In this document: piece after piece, positions 26,292 to 39,414 of the stretch
How the letters are laid out: each line of letters begins with the position of its first letter
Numbering within the stretch: the first letter of the stretch is position 1
Source: an uncultured Alphaproteobacteria bacterium
Lineage (GTDB): Bacteria > Pseudomonadota > Alphaproteobacteria > Micavibrionales > Micavibrionaceae
Assembly (NCBI GenBank): GCA_946481075.1
Contig: CAMLMC010000001.1
Span: 434,001-498,000, forward strand
Direction of reading: 5' to 3'
Length of the DNA: 64,000 nucleotides
Translations under genes and position numbers: made by a program
The notes under the pieces: generated by a model
Databases searched by the model: none
What the model was told of the DNA's origin: nothing
What the model saw: the letters and a program-made list of their open reading frames with translations, nothing else

Positions 26292-27437
26292 CTACTGCGG
26301 GTTAACAAGCTTGATCAGGTCGCCTTTTTTATTCTTAACAAGTTGTCCATTGGCATCGGTTTTGAATATTTTCTTGTTCGTAAAGCGGTCGCAAATCTTT
26401 GTGAATTCTTCAACGCTCATATCCAAGGGCTCGAGGATATCCGCCAGTGATTTGCCAAGGTAAGAATGCGGGAATTTTCCGTCATGTTGCGCCACCATCT
26501 CTATGGCGTCTTGGCGTGTCAAACGACCTCTACGCAAATGCATGCATGCGATATCGGTAGCGCGGCCAAAACCAAACTTAAGGTATTTGAAGTAATCATG
26601 AATGCCTGTCTGGTAGTTGTCGAGGTTTTCATAGTTAACGATCGAGCCTTCCACCGCCTTGTGGTAGGATTCAAACCCGAAACCCTGTGATATGAGCGCG
26701 TTGCTATACCCATCCCAAGGAAGGTAATATCCAAGGAAAATGCCCGTCACGCCAACGCGTTGCAATTCTGCATCCGTGGGATATGTGTATGGTACAAGGT
26801 GGCGTTTTTCTATACCGTCAACACCGATCAGATCGCTAACGCGAAGTCCCAGCAATCCTCCAAATTCTTCAAGCCAGCGGCGGGTCAGGACGTTATCTTT
26901 GGTGGAGGCCGCGGGGCCGCCATATTCGTTTTGCGGGTTTTCGCCCCAAATAATCAAAGGGACGTTGTGTTCGACGGCTGCACGCACCGGAATGGTAAAA
27001 ATACCTGCATGCTCAGGCCAGGAAATATCACCCACCTCTGTCAAACCAAAACGGTTTAATTTTGCGCGTACCTTTTTGTTGGGTGAAACCTCGATATAAT
27101 CTACGCCGAGATTTTTAATATTTTCGATGTTGCGACGGCCAATATCAGACAAATCGCACGTCGTTGCTGTTACGCATAACGGATTAAGCCCCAATTGCAG
27201 GATGCGGATCACCTGATATGTGCTGTCCTTACCGCCACTGACGGGAACAATGCAGTCCCAGTTCGATCCGTCCTTGGACTTATAACGGGATGTCAGCTCA
27301 AGGAAGTCTTTCTTTCGCTGATCCCAATCAATGCCTGTCCGTTCTTGATAATTACGGCAAGCATTGCAGACGCCCTGGTCATCGAAAGACAAGTCAGGCT
27401 TTGTATCGGGCATTACGCAGTTGGTGCAGTATCGCAT
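26292..27437 (-). CDS. pseA: N-acetyl sugar amidotransferase, PseA type (triad 2)
   Basis: 381-residue amidotransferase with four Cys in two CxxC pairs (4, 7, 24, 27) and PP-loop SGGKDS at 67-72, followed by STYQVIRILQ. The start CTNCVMPDTKPDLSFDDQGVC resembles PseA/LegX-like proteins that place an acetamidino group on pseudaminic or legionaminic acid. Flanked by the Pse methylase and HisH. Functionally parallel to, but clearly different from, the WbpG-type copy at 15202-16329. Confidence 0.85.
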   Translation of the reverse strand: MRYCTNCVMPDTKPDLSFDDQGVCNACRNYQERTGIDWDQRKKDFLELTSRYKSKDGSNWDCIVPVSGGKDSTYQVIRILQLGLNPLCVTATTCDLSDIGRRNIENIKNLGVDYIEVSPNKKVRAKLNRFGLTEVGDISWPEHAGIFTIPVRAAVEHNVPLIIWGENPQNEYGGPAASTKDNVLTRRWLEEFGGLLGLRVSDLIGVDGIEKRHLVPYTYPTDAELQRVGVTGIFLGYYLPWDGYSNALISQGFGFESYHKAVEGSIVNYENLDNYQTGIHDYFKYLKFGFGRATDIACMHLRRGRLTRQDAIEMVAQHDGKFPHSYLGKSLADILEPLDMSVEEFTKICDRFTNKKIFKTDANGQLVKNKKGDLIKLVNPQ

Positions 27438-27449
27438 TCTTTTATCCAG

Positions 27450-28070
27450 TCAGAGTGTTTTTTCAAGTAAGAACCAGGTGATGTCGTCTAGAGGAAACGC
27501 GCGGTCCCGATGATAGCAGAAACCGTAGTCCACAAGGCGGAGGTCTTTGTACATGTCGAGCATTTCACCTGCGAAATCGCGTTTGAAGAGGCGGTCACTG
27601 TGGCCTCTATATGAAACCGTTACAGGAGATGGATTGTAATATTCGGCAACAAGAATGTAGCGTTGCGATGATTCGTACAGTTTCTTATAAACGCCAGGCA
27701 GTTCATCAGGATTGATGTGAATTAGAACGCCTTTGATCAGGCTCAGATCGTATTTGTCTTTGACGTCATAATCAAAAATAGAAGTATTGACGGCGTTTAC
27801 CTTGTCGATTTTTTTTAACTCTTCTACGGCGTTTGAATTGATCTCTAGCGCCGTAAATTCAGCATTGGGGAAAAGGGCTTTAAGCGCGTGGATATTCATG
27901 CCGCGATTTGCGCCGAACTCTATAATGGATTGAGGCGCTGGGCGATTTTGAAACGCTTTAGTGAACAAAGAGACATTCGCAGCCACGACATTATCGCTAT
28001 CATTCCGGATGGTATATTCGTTACCAAAATCCCCTGCCCAGAATTTTTCCTGTTCTGTTTTAAAGGTCAT
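27450..28070 (-). CDS. Pseudaminic acid biosynthesis-associated methyltransferase
   Basis: 206-residue class I SAM-dependent methyltransferase. SAM-binding motif I is IIEFGANRGMNI (about residues 49-60), acidic motif II is FTALEINSNAV, and the start EQEKFWAGDFGNEYTIRN is the mark of the family annotated as pseudaminic acid biosynthesis-associated methylase. ATGA overlap with the NeuB-cytidylyltransferase gene. It may O- or N-methylate the nonulosonic acid; the acetamidino group is one candidate site, but that is inference. Confidence 0.85.
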   Translation of the reverse strand: MTFKTEQEKFWAGDFGNEYTIRNDSDNVVAANVSLFTKAFQNRPAPQSIIEFGANRGMNIHALKALFPNAEFTALEINSNAVEELKKIDKVNAVNTSIFDYDVKDKYDLSLIKGVLIHINPDELPGVYKKLYESSQRYILVAEYYNPSPVTVSYRGHSDRLFKRDFAGEMLDMYKDLRLVDYGFCYHRDRAFPLDDITWFLLEKTL

Positions 28071-29878
28071 TTTTGATCTCCCGATATTTTAAGTTCTAGA
28101 TTGTTATTCTCTGTAAGAGTTGTCGCCGCGTTAAGTTTCTCGATAAATTCTGCGTCGGCCTTGTATTTTAATTTGTTTCCTTGATTCAAAAGTGCGGATT
28201 CAGGATGGGATTCCAAATAATCGACCACCTGTTTGAATGATATGGGATCCGGACCAAGATTGTAATGGCTGTATATAAGGTCAAGAAGTTCCAGATCGCT
28301 TGGCTCGTCAAGGGTAAGCCGCCATTCCGGGCGCACCCACTCAGCCGGAAGCAGGACCTCGTTGACCTTGAAAATATCAGGATTGTTAATGAAGTAATAG
28401 CTTAGATATTCGCTGTAAAGTGTTTCGGGTACCAGAGACCTTAATCTTTGCAGTGCCCTAAAACTATAAACATCGCCCACCGTGCCTACGGCGACATTCC
28501 TGTGGCAATAACTAATATCTGCATTTTTGGATATATGGTCCAGAATCATATATTCCATCATTTCAAATGAGATAGCGGGACAATCGCCTGTCAGCCGAAG
28601 GACAATGTCCGCCTGTTCGCGTTCCGCGACCGCCAAGATTCTCTGTAAGACGTCGTCTTCCGATCCGAAGAATGTTTCGATGCCCACCTCTTTTGCAATA
28701 GGAGCAAGCGGCGCATCTTGAGGGGTTGTAGAGGTCGCAAGAACCACAGTGTCAATAAAGCGGATTTGTTTTATATTGATCAGACATCTTTGAATAGAAG
28801 GGATCCCCGCAATCGGCATCAAGGCCTTTTGTTCCAGTCTTTTTGAATTCAAGCGACAGGGTACAACAACAACGATCTTCAATTTTTTCAGATCATTCGC
28901 CTTTAACGCATGTCCTTGAGGCATATCGGTAAGCGCTGTGGCTGGTAGACGGGCTTCGCACAGATCAGGGGTCATTGCATCACCCTGTGGTGTCCGGCGG
29001 TACATGATATCATCGGGCAGTATTGTCTGCCCCGCCTTTATTGCCTTTTTAAGAATGGCGCGCGAGGCAACAGAAAGATATTTCTTTTGGGCTTCTGTAA
29101 TATCTGTGTTCCCCATAATGGCGGCACAATTTTCCATGTTTTTGACAAACCGGGAAAATTCTTCCGGTTCTAGCGAGGAGTAGAAATCATACGGTTTTGA
29201 GGCGCGATCGAGGCAAATATGCTTTTCAAGCAGGCACGCTCCGGCAAAATAGGCATATTCGGGCAGAGTTAAGGCTAGTTCCGATGAGCCATCTTCATGA
29301 TCAGCATAAGCAACAGAGAGTCCATGACGCTCCTTCAGAAATGATAGTCTTGCCAAAGTCGCATCTTCTGGCTTGGTAGGATATCCCTGGAAGCCATGCT
29401 GCAAAATCAAATTGCTATTGATGGCCTTGAATGTATTCACGCATTTCGCAATTACGTGATCTTCATGTCCGCCAACTCCTACCAAGGTGGGTTTTTGAAA
29501 AGAGAGTACTTCTTTGGCGTGATTTGTTTCTAGAATTGTCGATGGCGGGATTTTTAGTCCAAATATTTTATCCTTGTTGCGGCGTATCCTGCTTATACTT
29601 GAACCATCTGTCGCATCGGCCCATACATCAAGGCCATGCTTAACGGCAAGGTCGATCGCATCATCCCATTGCTGTTCAGAAAACATAAGGTTTTCATAGA
29701 CGGAATACCATTCGAAATCAGGCATCGCCAACGTTTCAGGACGGAACCATTGAAATTTGATGCCGTGCGCGCCTGTGGCTGCTGCCGCGTTGATCAACTG
29801 AATTAGTGTTGCGTAATCGCCATTATGGGCATTGGCGATTTCGGCAATCAGGTATGGGGTTTTTTTAAGCTCTAGCAA
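28067..29878 (-). CDS. NeuB-like synthase fused to SpsF/PseF-like cytidylyltransferase
   Basis: 603 residues. Residues 1-250 form a NeuB TIM barrel (LIAEIANAHNGDY; metal ligands kept as His194 in YADH and His220 in LEKH); a SAF domain runs about 268-330; at 334 a nucleotidyltransferase begins without a linker (VVVVPCRLNSKRL, later RLTGDCPAIS), most like SpsF. The pair would make and CMP-activate a nonulosonic acid. It is the only cytidylyltransferase in the run, so it probably also serves PseI. Start is TTG at 29878, 4 bp after pseC; no ATG fits the domain start. Confidence 0.82.
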   Translation of the reverse strand: MLELKKTPYLIAEIANAHNGDYATLIQLINAAAATGAHGIKFQWFRPETLAMPDFEWYSVYENLMFSEQQWDDAIDLAVKHGLDVWADATDGSSISRIRRNKDKIFGLKIPPSTILETNHAKEVLSFQKPTLVGVGGHEDHVIAKCVNTFKAINSNLILQHGFQGYPTKPEDATLARLSFLKERHGLSVAYADHEDGSSELALTLPEYAYFAGACLLEKHICLDRASKPYDFYSSLEPEEFSRFVKNMENCAAIMGNTDITEAQKKYLSVASRAILKKAIKAGQTILPDDIMYRRTPQGDAMTPDLCEARLPATALTDMPQGHALKANDLKKLKIVVVVPCRLNSKRLEQKALMPIAGIPSIQRCLINIKQIRFIDTVVLATSTTPQDAPLAPIAKEVGIETFFGSEDDVLQRILAVAEREQADIVLRLTGDCPAISFEMMEYMILDHISKNADISYCHRNVAVGTVGDVYSFRALQRLRSLVPETLYSEYLSYYFINNPDIFKVNEVLLPAEWVRPEWRLTLDEPSDLELLDLIYSHYNLGPDPISFKQVVDYLESHPESALLNQGNKLKYKADAEFIEKLNAATTLTENNNLELKISGDQK

Positions 29879-29882
29879 AATA

Positions 29883-33186
<3,304 letters not shown>

Positions 33187-33194
<8 letters not shown>

Positions 33195-34749
33195 TTGCTT
33201 TCTTTCCTTCTGTCTGAATCTCTACGAGTTCGCCGTTGCTTTCGGCATATTGGCGGCCTTCTTGCGGGCAGACGAGATCAGCCCCCAGTTTTACGCCGGC
33301 GTGGCTCATCCAGCCGATGCGTTTGGCCGGCACGCCAGCCATCAGCGCATGGGCCGGAACATCGCATGCAACAACCGCGCCCGCGGCGATGAATGAATAT
33401 TCACCGAGCGTGTGACCGCAGACGATGGTCGCGTTCGCGCCAATCGTCGTGCCGCGTTTGACCAGAGTTTCCTTGAATTCGCTTTTGCGTTCGATTTCGG
33501 CGCGCGGGTTGTTGACGTTTGTAAAAACGCAGGACGGGCCGCAGAACACGCCGTCTTCCAGTTTTACACCTTTATAAAGACTGACGTTGTTTTGTATTTT
33601 GCAGTTGTTGCCGACGGTGACGTCCGGGCCGACAACGCAGTTCTGGCCGATCACGACTTTTTCGCCGATCGTGGTGTTCGGCAGGATATGGCTGAAATGC
33701 CAAATCTTTGTGCCCGCACCAATCGTGGAAGGTTCATCGACATAGGCGCTTTCATGCGCGAAATAATCCTTGGTCATGCCAGATCCTTTCAGCAGTGATT
33801 TGCCCGCCTTCTCCAGGACATCGAGAACGCGAAGCCCCTCTTCCCCATCGGTGCGGGGCATTTTGCGTGTAGCGATACAATCCGCAAAGTGCAGGCATTC
33901 GTCTTTGAGGGGTTCGGAAACATCAAGCTTGACCGGAACGGCCTCGGCCTTTTCCGGTGTTGGCACGCCGTTCACTTCGGTGATCGTATGGGGATAGAGC
34001 ACCAGTTTATTGTCCCACCCTTGCGTATCGTCAAACACGGCCATGTTTTTATCGCCGATGACAACGAGTCGTTGTTCCTTGAAAGGATGCAGCCATGACG
34101 TCATGACATGCGCCTTCAATCCATCTTCGAATTGCAGATGTGTGTGCACAGTATCGGCTATTTTGGGATCAAGCCCGTAATTGCCGATGGCGGAGACTTG
34201 GTTCGGCGCCTTGCCGACGATACCGAGAATCATTGAAATGTCGTGCGGGGCAAAGCTCCACAGCACATCTTCTTCGATGCGTATTTTGCCAAGGCTTAAA
34301 CGGTTGGAATAGATGTAGCGCAGCCTGCCAAGTTCGCCATCCTGCACTAATTGTTTTAATTTCAGGAAGCCAGAATGATATTGCAAGAGGTGCCCGACCA
34401 TCAGGATGCGGCCCATCTGCTTCGCGATTGCACAGAGATCCTTCGCGTCCGATGTGGTCAACGCCAGCGGCTTTTCAACAAACACATCCTTGCCGGATTC
34501 CAGCGCCGCCTTGCAAAGTTTGTAGTGAAGCGCGGCAGGCGCGGCAATCGCAACACCTGCGATATTTGCATCGGCCAGTACTTCGTCAAACGAATAGGCC
34601 CTTACATCATACTGCGCTGCTGTTTTGGCAAGCAGGTCCGCATTGTTGTCGGATACGGCGTACAGGGCCCCTATCTCCGCCATGTTGCGGACGATGTTCT
34701 TACCCCAATAACCGCAACCAATAACGGCGATGTTTTTTGCAACATTCAT
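33187..34749 (-). CDS. WbpB-WbpD fusion: 3-dehydrogenase plus 3-N-acetyltransferase
   Basis: 520 residues. N-terminal GFO/IDH/MocA oxidoreductase ([17 protein letters not shown]) like WbpB, which oxidises C3 of UDP-GlcNAcA with NAD. From about residue 325 a left-handed beta-helix hexapeptide acyltransferase follows ([20 protein letters not shown] through [11 protein letters not shown]), like WbpD/WlbB, which acetylates the 3-amino group after WbpE. In P. aeruginosa these are separate genes. The fusion brackets the WbpE step. A 5-bp gap separates it from wbpA. Confidence 0.88.
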
Positions 34750-34754
34750 TCGCG

Positions 34755-36140
34755 TTATGCCTTCACCACGTTGCCCGCTTTGATGCCTTTGCGTTCAATC
34801 ACGTTGCGGCAATCCATCACCAGCGGGCAGTTGTCGACGAGGACCTGATAGTCGAGGTCATCGTGGTCCGTTGTAATCATCGCGGCATCGAAACCTTTGA
34901 GAACGGATGGTTCATACTTCACGCCTTTGCGGTCGATCAGTGTAGGGTGTTCGCGCAGTTTCGGAATAACCGGCACCATGGGGTCATAGAATTCAACATG
35001 CGCGCCCATCGCTTCCATGATCTCGATAATCTTCAAGGACGGGCTTTCGCGGATGTCATCGACGTTCTTTTTGTACGCAAGGCCCATCACGAGAATTTTG
35101 GAGCCTTTCAGGCTCTTTTCAAAACGGTCGTTGAGGGCGATTACCAGTTCGCTGATCACATGTTTTGGCATCGCCGTGTTGATCTCGCCCGCCAGTTCGA
35201 TAAAGCGGGTGGAGATTTCAAATTCGCGCGCCTTCCATGTCAGGTAGAAAGGATCGATCGGAATGCAATGGCCGCCAAGCCCGGGGCCGGGATAGAACGG
35301 CATAAAGCCAAATGGTTTTGTCGCGGCGGCGTCGATGACTTCCCAGACGTCAATTCCCATGGCGCTGTAGATCACTTTCAATTCGTTGACGAGCGCAATA
35401 TTAACGGCGCGGAAAATATTTTCGGTCAGTTTGACGGCCTCGGCTGTTTCAGTGGAACTGACCGGAACGACTTTCGGAACGAAGGTGCCATAGAGGGCGC
35501 ACGCAACGCGCAGCGCGTCCTTGCCATTGCCACCAACGACTTTTGGCGTGCTCGCCGCACTGAAATCCGCATTGCCGGGGTCTTCGCGTTCCGGCGAATA
35601 GGCCATCAGGAAGTCAACGCCCGCTTTCAGGCCGCTCATTTCCTCCAGCATCGGCTGCATCACTTCGGTTGTGGTGCCGGGGTAAGTTGTGGATTCAAGG
35701 GCGATGATCTGGCCCTTGCGTAAGTACTTGCCGATTGTTTTGGTGGTTTCAACCACATAGAACATGTCCGGTTCGCGCTGTTTGGTGAGCGGCGTCGGCA
35801 CGCAGATCAGAATGGCATCGACATCGGCAAGGCCCGCGAAGTCTGTTGTCGCATCAAAGTCGCCATTGGAAAAGATTTGCTCCAGCTCTTCCCCAGCCGC
35901 ATGTTTGATTGGTGATTTTTTCTGTTGCAGGGTTTTGACCCGCGCCTCGTCAACATCAAAACCGACAACCTTCATGCCGTTTTTGACCAGAGCGGCGGCA
36001 AGGGGAATGCCGACATAGCCAAGGCCGATGATTCCGACGCTCGCTTGTGCGTTCAGGAACTTGGCCTCCAACGCATCGACGTCAAAGGACGTTTCATGGT
36101 CGCCTGTCGGGGCGGTTTTTCGGGCGGTTGCGGATTTCAT
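34755..36140 (-). CDS. wbpA: UDP-N-acetyl-D-glucosamine 6-dehydrogenase, WbpA type
   Basis: 461-residue UDP-glucose/UDP-GlcNAc dehydrogenase family enzyme, first gene of the polysaccharide run. NAD-binding [17 protein letters not shown] near residue 36, catalytic Cys in [11 protein letters not shown], and C-terminal UDP-binding domain ([17 protein letters not shown]). It oxidises C6 twice to give UDP-GlcNAcA, entry to the ManNAc3NAcA route. The N-terminus has about 30 extra residues before the Rossmann fold. High-GC codon use like the flanking chromosome. Confidence 0.93.
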   Translation of the reverse strand: MKSATARKTAPTGDHETSFDVDALEAKFLNAQASVGIIGLGYVGIPLAAALVKNGMKVVGFDVDEARVKTLQQKKSPIKHAAGEELEQIFSNGDFDATTDFAGLADVDAILICVPTPLTKQREPDMFYVVETTKTIGKYLRKGQIIALESTTYPGTTTEVMQPMLEEMSGLKAGVDFLMAYSPEREDPGNADFSAASTPKVVGGNGKDALRVACALYGTFVPKVVPVSSTETAEAVKLTENIFRAVNIALVNELKVIYSAMGIDVWEVIDAAATKPFGFMPFYPGPGLGGHCIPIDPFYLTWKAREFEISTRFIELAGEINTAMPKHVISELVIALNDRFEKSLKGSKILVMGLAYKKNVDDIRESPSLKIIEIMEAMGAHVEFYDPMVPVIPKLREHPTLIDRKGVKYEPSVLKGFDAAMITTDHDDLDYQVLVDNCPLVMDCRNVIERKGIKAGNVVKA

Positions 36141-36245
36141 GCCTTTTGCTCTAACTCTTGGTTTTTGGCCGTTTTAACTGGGCGGAGTGTTGCAAATCCA
36201 CCCCAAAAACTCAATAAAGTATTTATTTACATAATATTATGCGAA
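36141..36245 (-). promoter_or_regulatory. AT-rich leader, likely promoter of the glycan operon
   Basis: The 105-bp gap between the metallo-hydrolase stop and the wbpA start is the only sizeable gap upstream of the 21-gene run. The half next to the hydrolase (36210-36245) is nearly all A/T with TAATATTATG and TTTATT stretches, which may hold -10 and UP-like elements. No clean -35/-10 pair can be named. No other gap in the run exceeds 15 bp. Confidence 0.4.
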
Positions 36246-37031
36246 CTATAATGTCGCACACAACCTCATCCCGTCAAATGCGGGGATATAGCCGTCCGGC
36301 AATTCTTTCATCAATGTCTGGTAATCCATGGTTGGCGGCATGTGGGTCAATATGACCTGCGCCGCCCCTATTCGTTCATTCATGGCGATGATTTCGGCGA
36401 TAGAAGCATGGACCGGGTTGGTTTTGGAATGATATCCCGCGCCATCGACGATCCATGTATCGACCCCTTGCAATGCGTCATAGGCCGCATCGTCCAGATG
36501 TTTGACGTCGGTCGAATAACCGATATTGCCGATGCGCAGGCCGACTGATGCGATTGTCCCATGATCTTGTTCAAACGGCGTGAAAGTGATGTCACCAATC
36601 GTTACCGCCGCGCCCATGGTTAAGGGTGCAGGATCGCACACTGCCGGATAAAATCCGTTTTCTGAATCCTTGAACATGTAATCAAAGCGGGTAAAAAGAG
36701 CCTGCAAGGTTTCATCATTCGCGTACATCGGAAAACGCCGCATATCATGGCGCCTTTGCAGGGTGCGTAGCTCATCTATACCGCTCGTATGGTCAGAATG
36801 TTCATGCGTAATAAGAATTGCATCGGGGCAGCCGAGCCCTTCCCTGTTCATCTGCTCACGAAAATCCGGTCCCGTATCGACGATGACAAGGGTGCTTTGT
36901 GTTTTGAGGGCGATTGAGGGACGGGTGCGGCGGTTGCGCGGTTCGTTCGGGTCGCAGGCCCCCCACCAGTTGCCGATGGCGGGAACGCCGGCGGAAGAGC
37001 CGCAGCCAAGGATGATCAGTTCGCCGTCCAT
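36246..37031 (-). CDS. Metallo-beta-lactamase-fold hydrolase (PhnP-like)
   Basis: 261-residue MBL-fold protein. Metal-site motif THEHSDH (about residues 77-83) and an early LGCGSSAGVPAIG motif as in the PhnP/RNase Z-like group. Family members act on cyclic phosphodiesters or other small phosphodiesters; substrate here unknown. It overlaps tatD by 16 bp, and the order metG-tatD-MBL hydrolase is conserved in many Alphaproteobacteria. Confidence 0.85.
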   Translation of the reverse strand: MDGELIILGCGSSAGVPAIGNWWGACDPNEPRNRRTRPSIALKTQSTLVIVDTGPDFREQMNREGLGCPDAILITHEHSDHTSGIDELRTLQRRHDMRRFPMYANDETLQALFTRFDYMFKDSENGFYPAVCDPAPLTMGAAVTIGDITFTPFEQDHGTIASVGLRIGNIGYSTDVKHLDDAAYDALQGVDTWIVDGAGYHSKTNPVHASIAEIIAMNERIGAAQVILTHMPPTMDYQTLMKELPDGYIPAFDGMRLCATL

Positions 37032-37825
37032 GTCGTTCTCGCTTTATCAAACAGGGTAAAAAAATTGTCCGTTGTGGCCTTTGCGAAGCGTTCTTCATCC
37101 AAATTAAGAAGATCGCTTAAAAAGCTGCCGGTATAGCTGACAAAAGCGGGCTCGTTGGTCCTCCCCCGGTGGGGTTCGGGGGCCAGAAAGGGGGCGTCAG
37201 TTTCAACCAGTATGCGGTCCAATGGAACAGACTTCGCAATTTCCTGTAACTCTTTGGATTTCTTAAAAGTTATGATGCCGGAGAAAGAGATGAAAAACCC
37301 CTCTTCCAGTGCTTTTTCGGCCAGAAGGGGGCCAGATGAAAAACAGTGCATCACCCCGCGCAATTTTTTATCAGGATTTTCGCTGCGGATGACGCGGATA
37401 ATGTCTTCATCCGCATCCCGCGCATGGACAACCAGCGGCAGGTCGGTGGCGATACAGGCGCGGATATGTTTGCGAAAAGATGCTTCCTGATCGGCGCGCG
37501 GCGAATTGTCGTAATAATAGTCAAGACCGCTCTCTCCGATGCCGACGATTTTGTCGTCCGATTTTGCGATTGCAATCAATTGTTCCAGTGTGACCGCCTT
37601 CTCGGCCTCCACGCCTGCGTCGTGCGGATGGGTGCCAACGGTGCACCAGACATTGTCGAATTGCTTTACCGTGGACAGGATGGTCGGAAACTCTTCGATA
37701 ATCTGGCAATTTATATTGACCATGCCGGAAACGCCTGCCGCCTTTGCCCGCGCGACAATCGCGTCAGGCGTGTCGCCTTCCGCGTTGCGGTCGTGGTTCA
37801 AATGGCAGTGGGAGTCGATCCACAT
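37016..37825 (-). CDS. tatD: TatD-family metal-dependent deoxyribonuclease
   Basis: 269-residue TIM-barrel hydrolase. DSHCHLNHD at the start gives the first metal ligands, then GESGLDYYYD, VHARDADED and ETDAPFLAP complete the site. TatD-type enzymes are 3'-exonucleases with quality-control roles. Five bases after the metG stop, and overlapping the MBL gene, so translationally linked to both. Confidence 0.93.
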   Translation of the reverse strand: MWIDSHCHLNHDRNAEGDTPDAIVARAKAAGVSGMVNINCQIIEEFPTILSTVKQFDNVWCTVGTHPHDAGVEAEKAVTLEQLIAIAKSDDKIVGIGESGLDYYYDNSPRADQEASFRKHIRACIATDLPLVVHARDADEDIIRVIRSENPDKKLRGVMHCFSSGPLLAEKALEEGFFISFSGIITFKKSKELQEIAKSVPLDRILVETDAPFLAPEPHRGRTNEPAFVSYTGSFLSDLLNLDEERFAKATTDNFFTLFDKARTTWTAN

Positions 37826-37830
37826 GGCGA

Positions 37831-39390
37831 CTATGCCACCTTTTCTTCTTTGGGTTCTATCCGCGGAAACACCCCTTCCGGTGCCGGTAGTGCTGTGCCG
37901 GGCTTTAATGCGTACGCAGAAGAAATATGGGCGTAGCTGCGTTGCTCTTCGGGTACGGAAACCTGATCAAGCATTTTAGTGGAAGATTTTGGAACAACGG
38001 CCTGAATGGACAGCGCAAGACAACGAATGGTTTCTACTAGAACATATAAAACCGTTTCCATGCGCGGAAAATCTGTTTTCTTTAAAGTCCATGGGGCCTG
38101 TACGTCAATATAGGCATTGGCGTTATAAACGGTACGCCAGATGTTTTCGAGGCCGCGGTGGAATTGGAACTTGTCGAAGTCTTTGCGCAGCGTGTCCGCA
38201 AGTGCATAGGCTTCATCAAGAAGCGCTTTATCTTCCGCCGTGAATTCGCCGTGGGTTGGCACCTTGCCTTCACAATTCTTGGCGATTTGTGACAGCGTGC
38301 GCTGTGCAAGGTTGCCAAGTCCGTTGGAAAGGTCTGCATTAATGCGGGCCACGGCATGTTCATGGCTGAAATTGCCATCCTGACCATGCGGCACTTCGCG
38401 TGTCATGATATAGCGCGTCTGGTCAACGCCGTAGGCATTGATCAAATCCTGAGGCGCGATGACATTGCCAACGGATTTCGACATTTTTTCGCCATTCACA
38501 TTTATAAAACCGTGCGCGAAGACAGCCTTTTGAATAGGAAGATTGGCGGACATTAGGAACGCGGGCCAGTAAATACAGTGGAAACGGATGATATCTTTTC
38601 CGATCACGTGGAAATCCGCAGGCCAGAATTTGGCGAATTCACCATCGGTTTTGGGATATCCTACACCTGTGATGTAATTGGTCAGCGCATCGAGCCAGAC
38701 ATACATGACATGTTTTTCATCGTTGGGAACAGGTACGCCCCAGCTAAAGGTTGTGCGTGAAATCGAAAGATCCTGGAGGCCGCCTTTTACGAAGGAGATG
38801 ATCTCATTGCGGCGTGTTTCCGGCTGTATAAAGTCAGGGTGGTCTTCGTAGTATTTTAATAGCTTGTCTGTATAGGCCGACAGGCGGAAGAAATAGCTGG
38901 ACTCTTCCGACCACTCAACCGGCGCGCCAGTGGGCGCCAGCTTGGTTCCGTTTGGCCCTTCTTGTAATTCGTTCTCACCAAAGAAGGCTTCGTCACGAAC
39001 GGAATACCATCCGCCGTAATTATCGAGGAAGATATCATCAGGATTGTTTTGTTTGATGGCGTTCCAGATCGCTTTGCTGGCTTCGTAATGGCGGGGTTCT
39101 GTCGTGCGGATGAAGTCATCATACGAACTGTCCAGCGTATCATCGAGCGCGCGGAATTCAGCGGCGATCTTGTCGCAGAGCGCGATCGGTGTCATTCCCA
39201 GTTTTTCAGATGTCTTGGCAACCTTTTGCCCATGTTCATCCATACCGGTCAAAAATTTTACATCGAACCCATCAAGGCGTTTGTGACGCGCCATGACGTC
39301 CGTCAAAATCTGTTCGTACGCATGGCCCAAATGCGGGGAGCCGTTCGCGTACGCGATTGCCGTTGTGATGTAGAAATTTTTATTGCTCAT
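37831..39390 (-). CDS. metG: Methionyl-tRNA synthetase
   Basis: 519-residue class I aminoacyl-tRNA synthetase. HIGH-type motif SPHLGH (residues 18-23 region) and KMSKS in GEKMSKSVGN near 300. The zinc-knuckle CxxC pairs of the E. coli-type enzyme are absent from the insert and there is no C-terminal EMAP/tRNA-binding domain, placing it in the short zinc-free group common in Alphaproteobacteria. Part of a holB-metG-tatD run. Confidence 0.96.
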   Translation of the reverse strand: MSNKNFYITTAIAYANGSPHLGHAYEQILTDVMARHKRLDGFDVKFLTGMDEHGQKVAKTSEKLGMTPIALCDKIAAEFRALDDTLDSSYDDFIRTTEPRHYEASKAIWNAIKQNNPDDIFLDNYGGWYSVRDEAFFGENELQEGPNGTKLAPTGAPVEWSEESSYFFRLSAYTDKLLKYYEDHPDFIQPETRRNEIISFVKGGLQDLSISRTTFSWGVPVPNDEKHVMYVWLDALTNYITGVGYPKTDGEFAKFWPADFHVIGKDIIRFHCIYWPAFLMSANLPIQKAVFAHGFINVNGEKMSKSVGNVIAPQDLINAYGVDQTRYIMTREVPHGQDGNFSHEHAVARINADLSNGLGNLAQRTLSQIAKNCEGKVPTHGEFTAEDKALLDEAYALADTLRKDFDKFQFHRGLENIWRTVYNANAYIDVQAPWTLKKTDFPRMETVLYVLVETIRCLALSIQAVVPKSSTKMLDQVSVPEEQRSYAHISSAYALKPGTALPAPEGVFPRIEPKEEKVA

Positions 39391-39414
39391 AAACCTGTGC
39401 CTTTGCGGAAGTAA

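Noticed and set aside
34737..35723. 328-residue open frame antisense to wbpA
   Set aside because: It lies wholly opposite a clear enzyme gene, has no family motifs, and His/Arg/Phe-rich composition typical of a shadow frame.
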